DNA of 64,000 nucleotides, from NCBI GenBank assembly GCA_037903475.1, contig JBAJFG010000538.1:1302001-1366000 (forward strand). The letters are read 5' to 3'. The position numbers were made by a program, and so were the translations under genes. Below, piece after piece: positions 34,441 through 45,213 of this stretch (its first letter is position 1; each line of letters opens with the position of its first letter). Below the pieces are notes generated by a model that saw nothing but the letters and a program-made list of their open reading frames with translations, did no database searches and was not told the DNA's origin. The stretch comes from Ancylostoma caninum. Lineage: Eukaryota > Nematoda > Chromadorea > Rhabditida > Ancylostomatidae.

Positions 34441-35350
34441 TATGGATGACAAATCTTAAAATGCGCTCTATTCTTAATCTGTATTGATCCATCACTTTGA
34501 CAAAGAGGAAGACATGCGCTCGAAAGTCATGCGTTCCGCCCTCTCTTTTTGGCGGTCATGTTGCGCATTCATAGAGAGTGTGCAAACACGAAAAGTAAGT
34601 AGATTTTGTGCGACATATGATTTTTGTTCAAATGTACATCATCCTGACAGCATAATCACTGCTACATATTACATCCTGTGCCCCACATATTATTACGCGT
34701 GGTGGTAGCCTGCACTTTTGTTCGGATTGAACAGCGATGGAGTGGTTTTCGACTGACACATCTTCGTTGATGTGGCTGTTGCACGCTTTGCTTTAGCGCT
34801 AGAATGTGCTAACGCTTGAAAAACTGCTAATCGCTTTCAACATATTCTGGTGAATAAGCGCGATGAGAAAATGTGACGTCCATCGAATTATTCCGCCCTC
34901 TGGCGTTCGGCGCACTAAAGCTGCTTCACCGTGACACCATAAGAGAGCTGAGCTCGCTTCTGTGCGGAACATATGCTGCCTCACTGGTTGAAAAAGCGGA
35001 TTCGTCTTCTTTCCGGCTATCGTCCAGGTTTGTCCTATTTCAGCATTACCTACTCCCGAGTTTTATAGGGTTCTAAATCCCCATGATTAAATGGCAAAAT
35101 TACCCCAATCACCTCAAAAACTTCTGTCATCAGTTTCGAGCTGGACGAGTCACAATGTGATATTTTCTGCACTTATGAACGAATTTTCTAGAAATTTTTC
35201 AGAATTTTTTTTTTGGAATTTTTGTTTTGATATTCATGTTGGAGTGCTTCTTTCCTGAGCAGAATGTAGGTGTAGCCGCCCATTCTATCTGTTCTATTCA
35301 CACAATTATGATTATTTTGCGTGTTCAACAGTGCAACATAACGTTGTGCG

Positions 35351-35425
35351 TTTTGATATTACCAGTCTGGCCGTCCGGCTCACGTCGGCCTTCCCGACTT
35401 TTCCTATGCTCGCTTCGCTGGCATG
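35351..35425 (+). repeat. dispersed repeat with CCAGTCTGGCCGTCCGGCT, copy 1
   Basis: Matches the reverse complement of 38820-38897 from ATTACCAGTCTG through GTCCGGCT to ATGCTCGCTTCGCT. Confidence 0.65.
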
Positions 35426-36037
35426 GCTTTATCCCTTTTTCATCTTAATGAACTCACAGTCATGCCACATCTTCAATGCGTTCCACATCTTTTCCATCGC
35501 CTTCCCTCATGTAAAACTGGACTTACCAGTAAGGATTGATCGCGTTATTCAACAAGGATTGACCGCGTTTCTCATGACAATTCTATCTTTAGGTTAACTG
35601 AAATAGGTATTCACAGCTATCGTCTATCCGAAACGACGAGTCCCCCACGCACGCGGGGATCGAGAGACGGCGCGGCTGGGACGGATGCTGTTGGCTGCCA
35701 CGTCGCCACGTCGTCCACTTCACAGCCAAATCATTTGTCAGTACCATAAGCAGGGTCAAGCATGACGACAGGAGAAACCGACCCTCAATACGACCCCCCT
35801 ATTTCATCGTCCAACCACCACCCTTTCACGATCCCCCCCCCCCCTCCTCACCCTTCTGCTCCCGCATGTTTTCCCTGTACACTGAAATACTGAACAGTTT
35901 CAAAGAAGAAGACACAAAAGAAACACATTAAAAACCCAAAATTAGAGCTAAAACAACCCTGAGATCGATTGCACCCTTCCTTATCCGATCGGACCAGACT
36001 GCCAGCAGGAACGATCATCTCATTACATGTCTAAACA

Positions 36038-36113
36038 GGACTGGTTGACAGCGCAGCGAGGAATCGGTTTCAGTGTTGGCATTTGCGTGGCCACGGGTTC
36101 GATTCCTGGCGCC
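36038..36113 (+). repeat. tRNA-like module in the left arm
   Basis: GGACTGGTTGACAGCGC is followed 50-60 bases later by a perfect B-box GGTTCGATTCC and then TGGCGCC. The spacing suits an internal RNA polymerase III promoter, but the ends do not form a good acceptor stem. Confidence 0.45.
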
Positions 36114-37092
36114 TCCTAGAAGTTTTTGCACGAGTTGGAACCGCTTCAAGATTCAGTGTGGAGTAGATAGGATTTAAAGGTTTGAAAATGAAGTGAGGGA
36201 AGCCGAATCGATCGATAACATGCGAGAATTCGCCTGCAGGGGACGCCAGTATATGGGAAACTAGGGTTATTTAGACCTCGTACTGAGGTTCTCTGACTCA
36301 AAATTAGCAAATGCTTTTCTATATGTCCATGGAGGACGATCAACTCTATCTTTTGCCAGAGTCTCAATTTTCTAGACCTTCATATGTTTTTGGGAGCTTG
36401 ATGAGAAATTGATGGGAAATTTGGCAAATTTCCCATCGATTTCCCATCTAAATTGCAGGAAAACGCGCGAACTTCATGGAGCCAGATTCTGTATTCAAAT
36501 GGGAAATTTCCTCAACTAAAACTCATAGCAAAAAAGTTTTCGTGATATCTGCAAATTGCTTCTCAATGACTTGCCAAACAGATTTACTCCATTTTCACCA
36601 TCTGTTCAATTTGCGAGATTTTCACTTCTTCAACTCCCATGAAGAGGATTTGCCTTTTACCCAAATTTCACTACTTTCACGTAATAGAGCTCCAAGCACT
36701 GATTCTTCATCCCCATTATTGCACCCCAATAATTGCTCCTGCTTGCGTGAGTTAGATGGGAAATTTCCCCTCGGAGACCCGAAAATTTGAAAACTTTCCC
36801 ATCGAGCTCCCAAAAGCATATGAAGTTCTAGAAAATTGAAACTCTGGCAAAAGGCAGAGCTGTTCGTGTTCTTTGAACACATAGAAAAGCATTTGCTGAT
36901 TTTGAGTCAGAGAACTTCAGCACGAGGTCTAATTCACCCTACTTTTCCAGGTTCTGACGGGCCCTGCAGGCGAATGCTCGCATGTGCAATCGATTGATCC
37001 CGCTACCCACAATCTATTTTTTAAACATTTCCACCCTCTTTACTCCACATTGGATTCTGAAGTGATTCCGACCCGTGCAAAAATCTATTGAC

Positions 37093-37157
37093 GGCGCCAG
37101 GGGTCGAACCTGTGACTGTGCTGGAGCCGATTTCTCTCATACGCCGCCAACCAGTCC
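37093..37157 (-). repeat. tRNA-like module in the right arm
   Basis: On the minus strand GGACTGGTTGGCGGCG is followed by GGTTCGACCCC and TGGCGCC. It is the mirrored counterpart of 36038-36113. Confidence 0.45.
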
Positions 37158-37542
37158 TGCTTTAACTCGATATGACGTGATCATTTTGGGCGGAACATCA
37201 TTTGTCATGTCATAGAAAAATCATGAATTTACGTTCAATGGTCAAGCCACCCCTCTACGTACTCCACCCACACCTCTCCAATACGACCCCCCCCCCGTCC
37301 CAGCCCCTTCCCTTACGACCCCCTCATGGGAAATTTCCATCGGACGCTTGAGTGGGCGGACTCGTCGTTTCGGACAGAGTATACCTCGACTGCTTGTTAT
37401 AGCTGACGAAGCTTATCAAAATATTCGCAAATACGTTTTCTAACGAATTAACGGATTAACGCATTGACGCGTTACGGCCATTTTTGACCTAACGTAACGA
37501 ATTTACAGATTAACTATTAACGGATTTTGCCAGCCGAGACAA

Positions 37543-37689
37543 GCCGATATTATGCTATGCCACGTAACTCTTCACAGAGAGCTCCGCAGCAGATGAAGAT
37601 AACGGATTTAAGATCAACCTGAAAAACCGCATATGACAGAGTACATTTCGTTACGTGTTGTCCGGACTCCCCTAGTATCCTTCCCTGGT
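37543..37689 (-). mobile_element. solo arm of the 1329-1793 foldback family
   Basis: AGCCGATATTATG, GCCACGTAACTCTTCACAGA, GAGCTCCGCAGCAGAT and CTAGTATCCTTCCCTGGTG match the right arm of the 1329-1793 element over about 145 bases. No opposing arm lies nearby. Confidence 0.75.
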
Positions 37690-37844
37690 GAGCTGTATAA
37701 ACAACATGAGAAGCCTATGATGCCACCACCAGTCGTGTACAAATCGTTCACCCCTCAAAAAAAAGAATATTGTGTGTGTTTGTTTGTCAGTGTGAAACGA
37801 AATTCGAGGGTGTGGTCTAGACCGAAGGAAATGCTCTACAACGG

Positions 37845-38243
37845 GTCCACTGTTGCTGTAGGAGTGCGCCGGCGTCCAAAAGTGAGGAAACGGCTGCAGT
37901 CGGGTTCAACGATGTGATAAGAGTGCGCCAACATCCAAAAGTGGGGAAACGCCTGGAGTCGGGTCCAACGGTGCTATAAGGGTGCGCCGGCATCCGAAAG
38001 TGGGGAAACACCTGGAGTCGGTTTAATGGTGTGATAAGGGTGCGCGAGCGTTCAAAAGTGGGAAACGCCTGGAGTCGGGTCCAACGGTGTGATAAGGGTG
38101 CGCCCGCATCCAAAAGTGGGGAAACGCATGGAGTCCGGTCCAACGGGGTGATAAAGGTGCGCCGGCGTCAAAAAGTGGGAGTGAGAAAACACCTGGAGTC
38201 GGGTCCAACGGTGTGATAAAGGTGCGCCGGCTTCCGCAAGTGA
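37845..38243 (+). repeat. minisatellite, unit about 61-66 bp, about six copies
   Basis: Units share GTGCGCCGGC, AAAAGTGGGGAAACGCCTGG, AGTCGGGTCCAACGGTG and TGATAAGGG. The fifth to sixth unit has a short insertion (AGTGAG). The minus-strand open frame through it (FPTFGCWRTL-like repeats) is a by-product of the repeat. Confidence 0.9.
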
Positions 38244-38327
38244 TAGGAATTCGCTAGGCGGGTCTATTTCTGCATGAGGGGTACGCTTCCCCTGTTTCGG
38301 CGGGCCCTCCTACCTAGATCACCTAGA

Positions 38328-38484
38328 TGTACAGTCTTTCTCGAAAATTCTTGCCCCACGCTGAACCGCATGTCAGCTTAGCCACGTTACAACGCGTATG
38401 ATAATGCATAGGTGATGCGGCACGGCTGAGCAGATGGGCTGAGCAGAAGCGTGAGGCAAGTATATTTTTGAGAAAGACTGTACA
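38328..38484. mobile_element. 157-bp miniature inverted-repeat element
   Basis: The left end reads TGTACAGTCTTTCTCGAAAA, and the right end, on the minus strand, reads TGTACAGTCTTTCTCAAAAA. Both continue to CTTGCC.CACGCT. The centre of about 85 bases is itself partly repetitive (GGCTGAGCAGA twice). Confidence 0.85.
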
Positions 38485-38819
38485 TTGTTTGCTTTCGTGT
38501 CCGTGTTCTCTCCCCATTCCGTTTGAGTCTGAATGAACCACTCCTTCCTTTCCGTTTACATACACCAGACCCTTATCACTTGAATTACCACAACAACCAG
38601 TTGGTCCTAAATCATTTCCAGATAACATCTGCCCTGAATAGGGTACACTCAATTCTTCACGGCCACTAACTTCGCTCATATGGGAGAGCATAGCTTCATT
38701 CATATGGGGGAAAGCTACCACCTACGGGATCAAGGACTTCTCAGGAGAGCGATAGAACTGCGTGAAAGGATTCAGATTCTATCAATCCAATTACACTTTT
38801 GTGTTTGCTTTCAACGTGC

Positions 38820-38897
38820 AGTACGCGAGCGAAGCGAGCATCTGTAGAAGTCTGGAAGTCTGGCGTTAGCCGGACGGGCAGACTGGTTATATTATAT
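38820..38897 (-). repeat. dispersed repeat with CCAGTCTGCCCGTCCGGCT, copy 2
   Basis: Inverted relative to 35351-35425, with the same order of blocks. Confidence 0.65.
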
Positions 38898-39177
38898 TTT
38901 GCTCTCATGAGGATTTTAATTCCAATAAAGAAAAGTAGGAACAAGTACGGACAAAGAGCTGTAAACCCAGGATCTAATCAGCTAATCACCACTAATCAAC
39001 AGCTAAGGATTTTCTTACAAAGGAAGTCCACGACGCTAACCCCGAGAATCGGAATGAAACATGCATTCTTGGGAGCATTGTCTAAGATGATGTTAGTTTA
39101 TATAAACCATTTATGCCCAATGGTCTTGATGCGCTCAGACAGCGCATTAAATTTTCCTGTGTTGCTCTGCCATAGGA

Positions 39178-39245
39178 GTCCTGACTGGGATCCATGAAAC
39201 TTTGCCCACACATACCAATTGTGGTTACCATGACTAGCCATCCTG
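39178..39245 (+). repeat. single end related to the 29432-29582 element
   Basis: TCCTGACTGGGATCCATGAA continues to a GACTAGCCATCCTG block that matches GCTAGCCATGC in the 29.5 kb element. An A-rich stretch follows at about 39352-39382. Confidence 0.5.
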
Positions 39246-39948
39246 TAGGCTATGGATGCTTTTTGAATAACTTGGTTTCGCCTAGCTATCTGTCCATGAC
39301 CATGAATCGGAACTACAAGCATGGCATCCGCGGCGTGCTGGTGAAATCAAATTTAAAAAAGTGAAAAAAAAACGAAAAAAAATACGTCAAAAGAGCGACC
39401 ATGTTACAAAAACTTTGTGCCGAGTTTACCTGGCATAAAACTTACCTTTTGATAGTGGAGTTGAGTTTGTGCAGTAGTGCACATATGTGACGTGTTCTAA
39501 TCATTGAAACTGCTTCATACGAGGTGAAAAGCCTGAAATTTGGAAATGCAATACGAGATGCACCTGCGGGACTCAAACGCTCAACTTATACTTTTTGCTT
39601 ATACTCTGGGGTGGTAGTGAGCCTCCTGGAACGGCAATGAAACAATGAGCAGAAGGTCGCGGTGAACTGTCAGCTCTGGTTTGCAACCATGAACTAGCTA
39701 GGATCTAACTGACAACTGCGGTCTTTGAATGATAAGGCTCTTGCAAGACCTTCAAACCTTTACAGGTTTCGGGCCTTCACAGATGGGGTACTCGTTGTCC
39801 TCGGAGTATGCTGACATACCTCTGAACTATGGATTCGAGTGCTAACGTGACCATTACACCCCAAGCGGCCAGCGAATCTCTTCCGTGTAACCCAACTTTG
39901 ATGACTAGTTCACAAATCTTATTGCGTGCCCATAAAATATGTGTGATT

Positions 39949-40398
39949 TAAAGGCAGTGTGTCAGCTCACTGAACGCGTTCGAGATTTCCACGTTGGTCG
40001 AACATATGAGAGCCGCTGAGCACGAAGGTGTATTTTAAGTTCTGTGAAAACGTCCAAAACCCCAGAAGTTAGGGGTTTCTTTGGACGAGAGGTTCCATTC
40101 CGCAGTAAGAGCTAGCTGAGGGCGCAGCATGTTTTTCCGACACGGCAGTACTTGATCAATTGATAGTAGCCGTTGCTTAGAAGTTCATTTTTATGTGCAA
40201 CTTCACTTTTCCGCTCCGCTTTTGCTAGCTTCCTAGCAAGGAAACACGTCCGCTCCAATATTGAATTCGGCCTTTACAATAGGTGTCTTTGACCGTTTTT
40301 TTTTTCACATTTCAAGCACATTATTGGAATCAGCGCGTCGAGTAGGACCAGATTCCGTTGATATCTGTATACCCATTATGAGCTGAGACACTGCCTTT
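39949..40398. mobile_element. 450-bp inverted-repeat element, AAAGGCAGTGTCTCAGCTCA ends
   Basis: The left end reads TTAAAGGCAGTGTGTCAGCT, and the right end, on the minus strand, reads TTAAAGGCAGTGTCTCAGCT. There is TTAA at both borders. The centre shares CGACACGGCAGTACTTG and GCAACTTCACTTTTCCG with the intron 3 element of sideroflexin. It is non-coding. Confidence 0.8.
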
Positions 40399-41197
40399 AA
40401 TATGAGAAGGTGCAGGGCTCAGCCGTCAAAATCAGTCTTCAGGAAATCGGAGTCATCGATGATCTCCTGCGAAAGCCCATAGTGATCGAGACAGTGGGAA
40501 CATCGATCAGCTGGGCGTACCCGGAAATGCGTCTTCGCCGAAAAGGAGTCAGTGCACGCTCGACTGGCCACAACGATGAACTCGAACCGTGAGCAAAAAG
40601 TTCTCTGGAAGATTTCTTCGCGAAACGGCGAGATCGCCGCCTGCGTCTCTCGCGCCGCACACTCTTTCGCTTCCCGTGTCCTCGTCGTTTCGTGATGGCA
40701 GCAAGTTCAGCGTGACCGTGAGCTCATAGTTCGATTACGAACTGTGACTTTACCTGCAAGTATGGTCCCCGTTTCGTCACAGTATCTAAGCATCATACTT
40801 GGAGAACCACGTTTGTTCCAATGAAGCTTACATTACTTTCCCACAGTTCTTCGTAAGCTGGGAGTTAGCTGCCAGTTAATCTTCATCATTAACTGACAGT
40901 GTCAGTAGGTTTCTACCACCTCAGATAAGTTGTCCATCCGGCCATCTTGCCAGTGATGCTATGCGTGCAGCTCGAACCCTTGAACGCATAACCAGGTGAG
41001 ACCAGACTATCCAAAAATATGTCGCGAAACAGTCCATGATCGATAGTATAGCTCATTAGAGTAACCACAGTTGGCTTGCATGATCAAAATATTTTGAATT
41101 TATGCCCTACATGGACCCCTATGTATAGCAATGCAATAGAAAAATCATTGACGCGCTCCCATGAGCACATCAGATTCATCGGACAAAAAGTGATATA
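40399..41197. other. unassigned spacer
   Basis: No feature beyond a 60-codon chance frame (40410-40592). Confidence 0.3.
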
Positions 41198-42081
41198 TTA
41201 GGTTGGTCTAAAAGTTTTGCACCTAATTTCGTACTTTTTTTAAAGAATGTTGAGTTCATTGTGAACAGATACCAATCAACAAAACAGTACCTTTATATCC
41301 ATATGTAAGACCAACGTTTTACAAGGGCATCGATTCCAGAAGTCGAGAATGGCAGCTGCGAGTCTATGAAGCTTGAAATTTCACTTTTCGGTTCGGTCCG
41401 ATCATCGAGTTTCTTTTCTCGTACGTTCAGCTTCAAGGCTCCCAACAAGTGGTATTCAAACGAGGATGAGTCAGGAGAATAAGAAAAGTGTGATAGAGCT
41501 TCCCAACCTAGTTCGGCAATTTTTCGGCGGGTATGCTTCGCCAAGTGTCATGACGTGGAGCAACATGGTCAATTTTCCCCCGTTCCAGACGAATTGCGTC
41601 TGCCAGTTTTTGTATTTAAAAAGAATAGACTTCGTAAATCACGGTAGCCCAGGTGTCAGCAGTTCTCGATACAGCATTCCCTCGGAATCCCACCAACAAC
41701 ACAAAAAAACCTCCTTCAAGCACTTTTTTCTCGGATGTTTTGGCGATAGTTCGCCATGCGGGAGTCAACTTTTCTCTCGTGTATGGCTAACGTACAGCAC
41801 CCAGCTCTCATCTCCAGTAATGAGTTGGTGGAGAAAGTTCTTCCTGTGTGGACGCAGCATCAAAGACTGACATACACTCAGTCTTGCGAGGCACTCGGTT
41901 TGTGGAGGACCCAACCCATCATCACTTTTCTGTAACCCAACGCTTCGAAATGTCTGGCGACTATTGTACGGCCGCAGCCAGGAGTATCCTACAGTTCACA
42001 TGTAGTGGCATTCTGATTCAAAGTCTAAGAAATTCTAGATCCCAAAAAATATCTTGGTGCAAAACTTTCGGACCAACCTAA
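41198..42081 (-). mobile_element. mariner transposon, internally deleted, 884 bp
   Basis: The left end TTAGGTTGGTCTAAAAGTTT then TGCACC and the right end, on the minus strand, TTAGGTTGGTCCGAAAGTTT then TGCACC form clear inverted repeats, each flanked by TA (41196-41197 and 42082-42083). Full mariners are about 1.3 kb. The missing length corresponds to the N-terminal DNA-binding part of the transposase. Confidence 0.9.
41293..41990 (-). pseudogene. mariner transposase pseudogene lacking the N-terminal domain
   Basis: The minus strand reads RHFEALGYRK...WVLHKPS, then NFLHQLITGDESWVLYVSHT (the first catalytic aspartate in GDESWV), then VFLCCWWDSEGMLYRELLTP, then HVAPRHDTWRSIPAEKLPN in a shifted frame, and finally the open frame 41544-41293 with KIAELGWEALSHFSYSPDSS, EYHLLGALKLNVREKKLDDR and GIDALVKRW. 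These are in the right order for a mariner catalytic domain. The aspartate in the YSPDSSSFEYHL block is present (PD), and the last catalytic position reads as E in place of D (FEYHL versus the usual SDYHL). Stops and frame changes rule out function. Confidence 0.85.
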
Positions 42082-44160
42082 TACATGCATTAACATCAGC
42101 TCAGACATTGTTTCCGAATGCGCATGTTTCATTTCGATACTCGGGGTTAGTCTCGTGCACCTCTTTTGTTAGTTCGTCCGCAAATCGGACAAAAATCCAA
42201 ATGCAGTCGGATGCAGCCAAGCAGATACGGTGGCATGCGACGAATCTGTTGCGCTGTTGCAAAATCTCTGCATTAGATGTGAACTCTACCAGCTCTGTAG
42301 ATTAGGATTCATGAGCGCATGACAGACAGAAACCAGGCTAGCAAACCAATCCTACGACTACTGACATGAAGTAGTGAACACGAAAACAACCACGCTGCTT
42401 CGCCTGCTTAACGTCTCTTGAATTTAAAAACTTCTTCTACCTCAGCTCGGCTGACGCCTATTCTACTAAAAAAATAACGCTCACCATTCTATAATAATGG
42501 ATTCGCTATGTTAGTCTAAGCTATAAAATGCTGGGGCTCAATCTTGTTTAGTGATGCAAGACACTGGCATGGATCCTTACACTAAAGATGGCATGGATCT
42601 AAACAAGAAATTGACGGACGCTCCCCACTCCACTGGTGTGAAGCCTCTCAGGCGTGGGTGTCATTTTGGCGTTCTTTTTTACTCGTTGGAAATGCGAGAG
42701 AAAAACTTCCGAGTGATCAGGAGACTTCCGAGAATAAGTGGCTTTTCTCGAAATCCCTACTGAATTCAGTGAAATTTTTAACTGTAGTTGAAAGAACAGT
42801 GGCAGTCTAGCTTTTCACTGGCATACTACGGGGATGAGATTTAGTTGATTGGTATGTACATGTACGTTAAGGTTCTAGGGCAGTTCGTGCTAGTTCACGG
42901 TTCAATGCTGTTTTGCTTTTTGCGGATGCGACGTTGTGCAAAAATTCTCATGCCAATCGATAGCCTGAAATATTTGCTATCCACATCTCTTCTAACGGGG
43001 CTTTCAGTCAGAGCATTGCTGTGCTTCTGGTATAAAACCATTGTCATATGCATCAGGCTAATTTGAGGAATATAACATTATGAGATCAAATCCAGACGAC
43101 CAACGAGTGGGGCGATTCCTAGCAACTATGTCGCGTCTGCGGAACATATCTTTTCCTAAGTGGGCTCCTGGGTCCTCCGCGTTTCCAAGTGAAGAACAGG
43201 GCTTGGAAAATGCTCACAAGCGATTAGACAATTCGGCGATCACTAAGACGTGTAGGTTGCATCAGACGCAGTGCAAAGTGAGCATGTTATTACATTACGG
43301 AGAAACTGGCCAAGCGTGTCCAGTCAGTTGTAGAGAATTGGTAAGATGGAAAAATTAGTAGGTGGATCTCATATGAGCTGAGCGAAGAACATCAACGTTT
43401 ATACGTGCAAGTCTGCAGATGTTTCGCCTTCTGTTATCTTAACAGAAATTTTGTTGAACGGACTTTTTTTGTTTCGAGAAAATTGGGTCATGTGCGTCCA
43501 TAAGCGGAGGAGGTTCCATGATCTAAGCTCTAGCGTTGAATTCAAAAATTGGGCAAACTGTCGCTAGACCTTCGAATCATTTCTTCGACCTTCTTTGGTC
43601 AACAGTTTGTGTGACTCACAACGAATTTTCCTGGACAAGTATTCAATATTTGGTAACTATTATTTGCTGCATATTGCACATCGGGCGAGCAGTTGTGGGC
43701 AGTGAAGTGCAAACACTTGAATACATATATTGCTAACAAAGGTGAACGGACAAGATCCATTACTGCTGGAAATAACACACGATGGCGTGATGCTGTGTCA
43801 ACCAACATATTCTACACTCTCTGTATCCAATCACGATCTGTATCGAACAGAATGTTACCTATTCAAGCTACTATGACTTTACATCCGCTGTAAAACTTTC
43901 AATGAACAGACCCCTGCGATGCGCTCCCCTCCTTCTGGTAAAAACCTATATGTTTTTTAGTCTCTGAAGAATTTTTCTATGCTGCATCGGCAATAGACAA
44001 TGCCCAGGTAGTAATGCGTACCAAAATGAATAAAATTTTTGATACTGAGCCGAGATATGGCGTCTGAAAAATAGGTGAACTTTCGTATACAGTTAACATT
44101 TTAATACATGCAAGATTGCAGTATGTTGTTTAAAAAAAGTACCGCATATCACGGTACGCC
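42082..44160. other. unassigned region
   Basis: Several chance-sized open frames (for example 43080-43358, +). None has a recognised family or supporting splice sites. Confidence 0.3.
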
Positions 44161-44177
44161 GCGCGCGGGAGAGGGAG

Positions 44178-44232
44178 GGACATGGGAAAAAAGTGGTGTC
44201 AAAAGTGGTGGACATGGGAAAAAAGAGGTGTC
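44178..44232 (+). repeat. short tandem duplication
   Basis: GGACATGGGAAAAAAGTGGT and GGACATGGGAAAAAAGAGGT lie 32 bases apart, joined by GTCAAAAGTGGT. Confidence 0.8.
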
Positions 44233-44286
44233 TCCGCTGCTTTTGGAATCCAAATGAAAAATAAAATTAATAAAAGCAACATATAC

Positions 44287-44745
44287 TTAGGGGTATCAAA
44301 AAGTTTCCGGCCTGGACCACTTGCGGATTAGCTACCGCAGTGAAATTTTGAAGAAAATAAATATGCATCCCTCGAAGACTAAAACGCTCTTCATCTTGTC
44401 ATTTTATTAGACCCACCCAATTTTATAAGAATTTTTATCCCCCGAATATAAGCACTGAACGTAGACTCTTTTTCGCTATTTGTTTCGTTCCGCTGAAGAG
44501 CCCTTTCAAATTTTCTCACGGATTCTAGTCGCTAATTCTAAGAACCCCTCTACGAACTGGCTGAATTGGCGATATGTGTTAGCATTGTCATGAAGCAATA
44601 CAATTTTGTAAAAAAGAATGGCTCATCGAAGAGCCTGATTTCCATGGTTGAATTTCTGCAGTCATTTTTCTTGATTCGTTTCTGAAGGGGGTGGGACAAG
44701 GTAGCGTTGTAATTATTTACTTCATTGGCGTTTACATACAAGAGT
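44287..44745 (-). mobile_element. mariner-type remnant
   Basis: TTAGGGGTATCAAAAAGTTT then CCGGCC at 44287 looks like a mariner terminal repeat. About 300 bases further, the minus strand reads VLLHDNANTYRQFSQFVEGF, resembling the HDNARPH catalytic block of mariner transposases. The intervening C-terminal region is too decayed to follow, and no opposite end is found. Confidence 0.4.
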
Positions 44746-44752
44746 TAGGTGA

Positions 44753-45213
44753 CACGGGCCCGAAGTGAAGTGTCATGGCGGTGAGATGAACTCCAAAACT
44801 CACCACCACGCTTCAGGCGATGATTGCACGCCAGCTCACATCCACGGAGTATAAGATCATCGCCACCCACGTCACTGCTGGAGCACCCGTATGCGAACAG
44901 AGGAGATCATCGCCTTGTTAGAATCTGAACGCCCTCTCATGCTCTTAAAATAGTGTGAGAAGCGAGTGGACGCAATTTAGCTACCTCGGCCGTCTCACAC
45001 CTCTTCCACTATTTCCGCCGCATGACAAGGTGATCAACTGCCAACAGGGAGATGATCTTCTCTGTTGCCACATGCGTGCTCGAGCAGTGACGTGGCTGGC
45101 GATGATCTGCTATCCTATACCTGGTGGATGTGAGCTGGCATGCAATCATCGCCTGAAGCGTGGTGGTGAGTTGTGGATTTATCTCACCACTATGACACTT
45201 TACTACGGTCCAC
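44753..45213. mobile_element. 460-bp foldback element
   Basis: Left arm about 44753-44940 and right arm about 45030-45213 are inverted copies: AGTGTCATGGCGGTGAGAT, CTCACCACCACGCTTCAGGC, GATGATTGCA, CCAGCTCACATCCAC, GATCATCGCC and CACGTCACTGCT all recur reversed. The open frames across it have no family match. Confidence 0.8.

Larger units (their letters stand above)
35608..37386. mobile_element. 1.78 kb palindromic element with tRNA-like modules in both arms
   Basis: The outer ends are inverted copies (left TCCGAAACGACGAGTC; right the same on the minus strand at 37360-37376). Inner matched blocks include AAGTTTTTGCACGAG-like, GCAGGCGAATGCTCGCATG-like, GAGGTCTAA, TTTGAGTCAGAGAAC, AACTCTGGCAAAAG and TTCTAGAAAATTGA segments, mirrored around about 36600. 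C-rich runs (35831-35843 and 37286-37296) sit in matching places. There is no transposase frame, and the arms are diverged, so the copy is old. Confidence 0.65.

Noticed and set aside
36038..36113. functional tRNA gene
   Set aside because: The B box is perfect, but the acceptor stem does not pair and no clear anticodon arm can be folded.
37817..38143. 108-codon minus-strand frame
   Set aside because: Entirely inside the 61-66 bp minisatellite.
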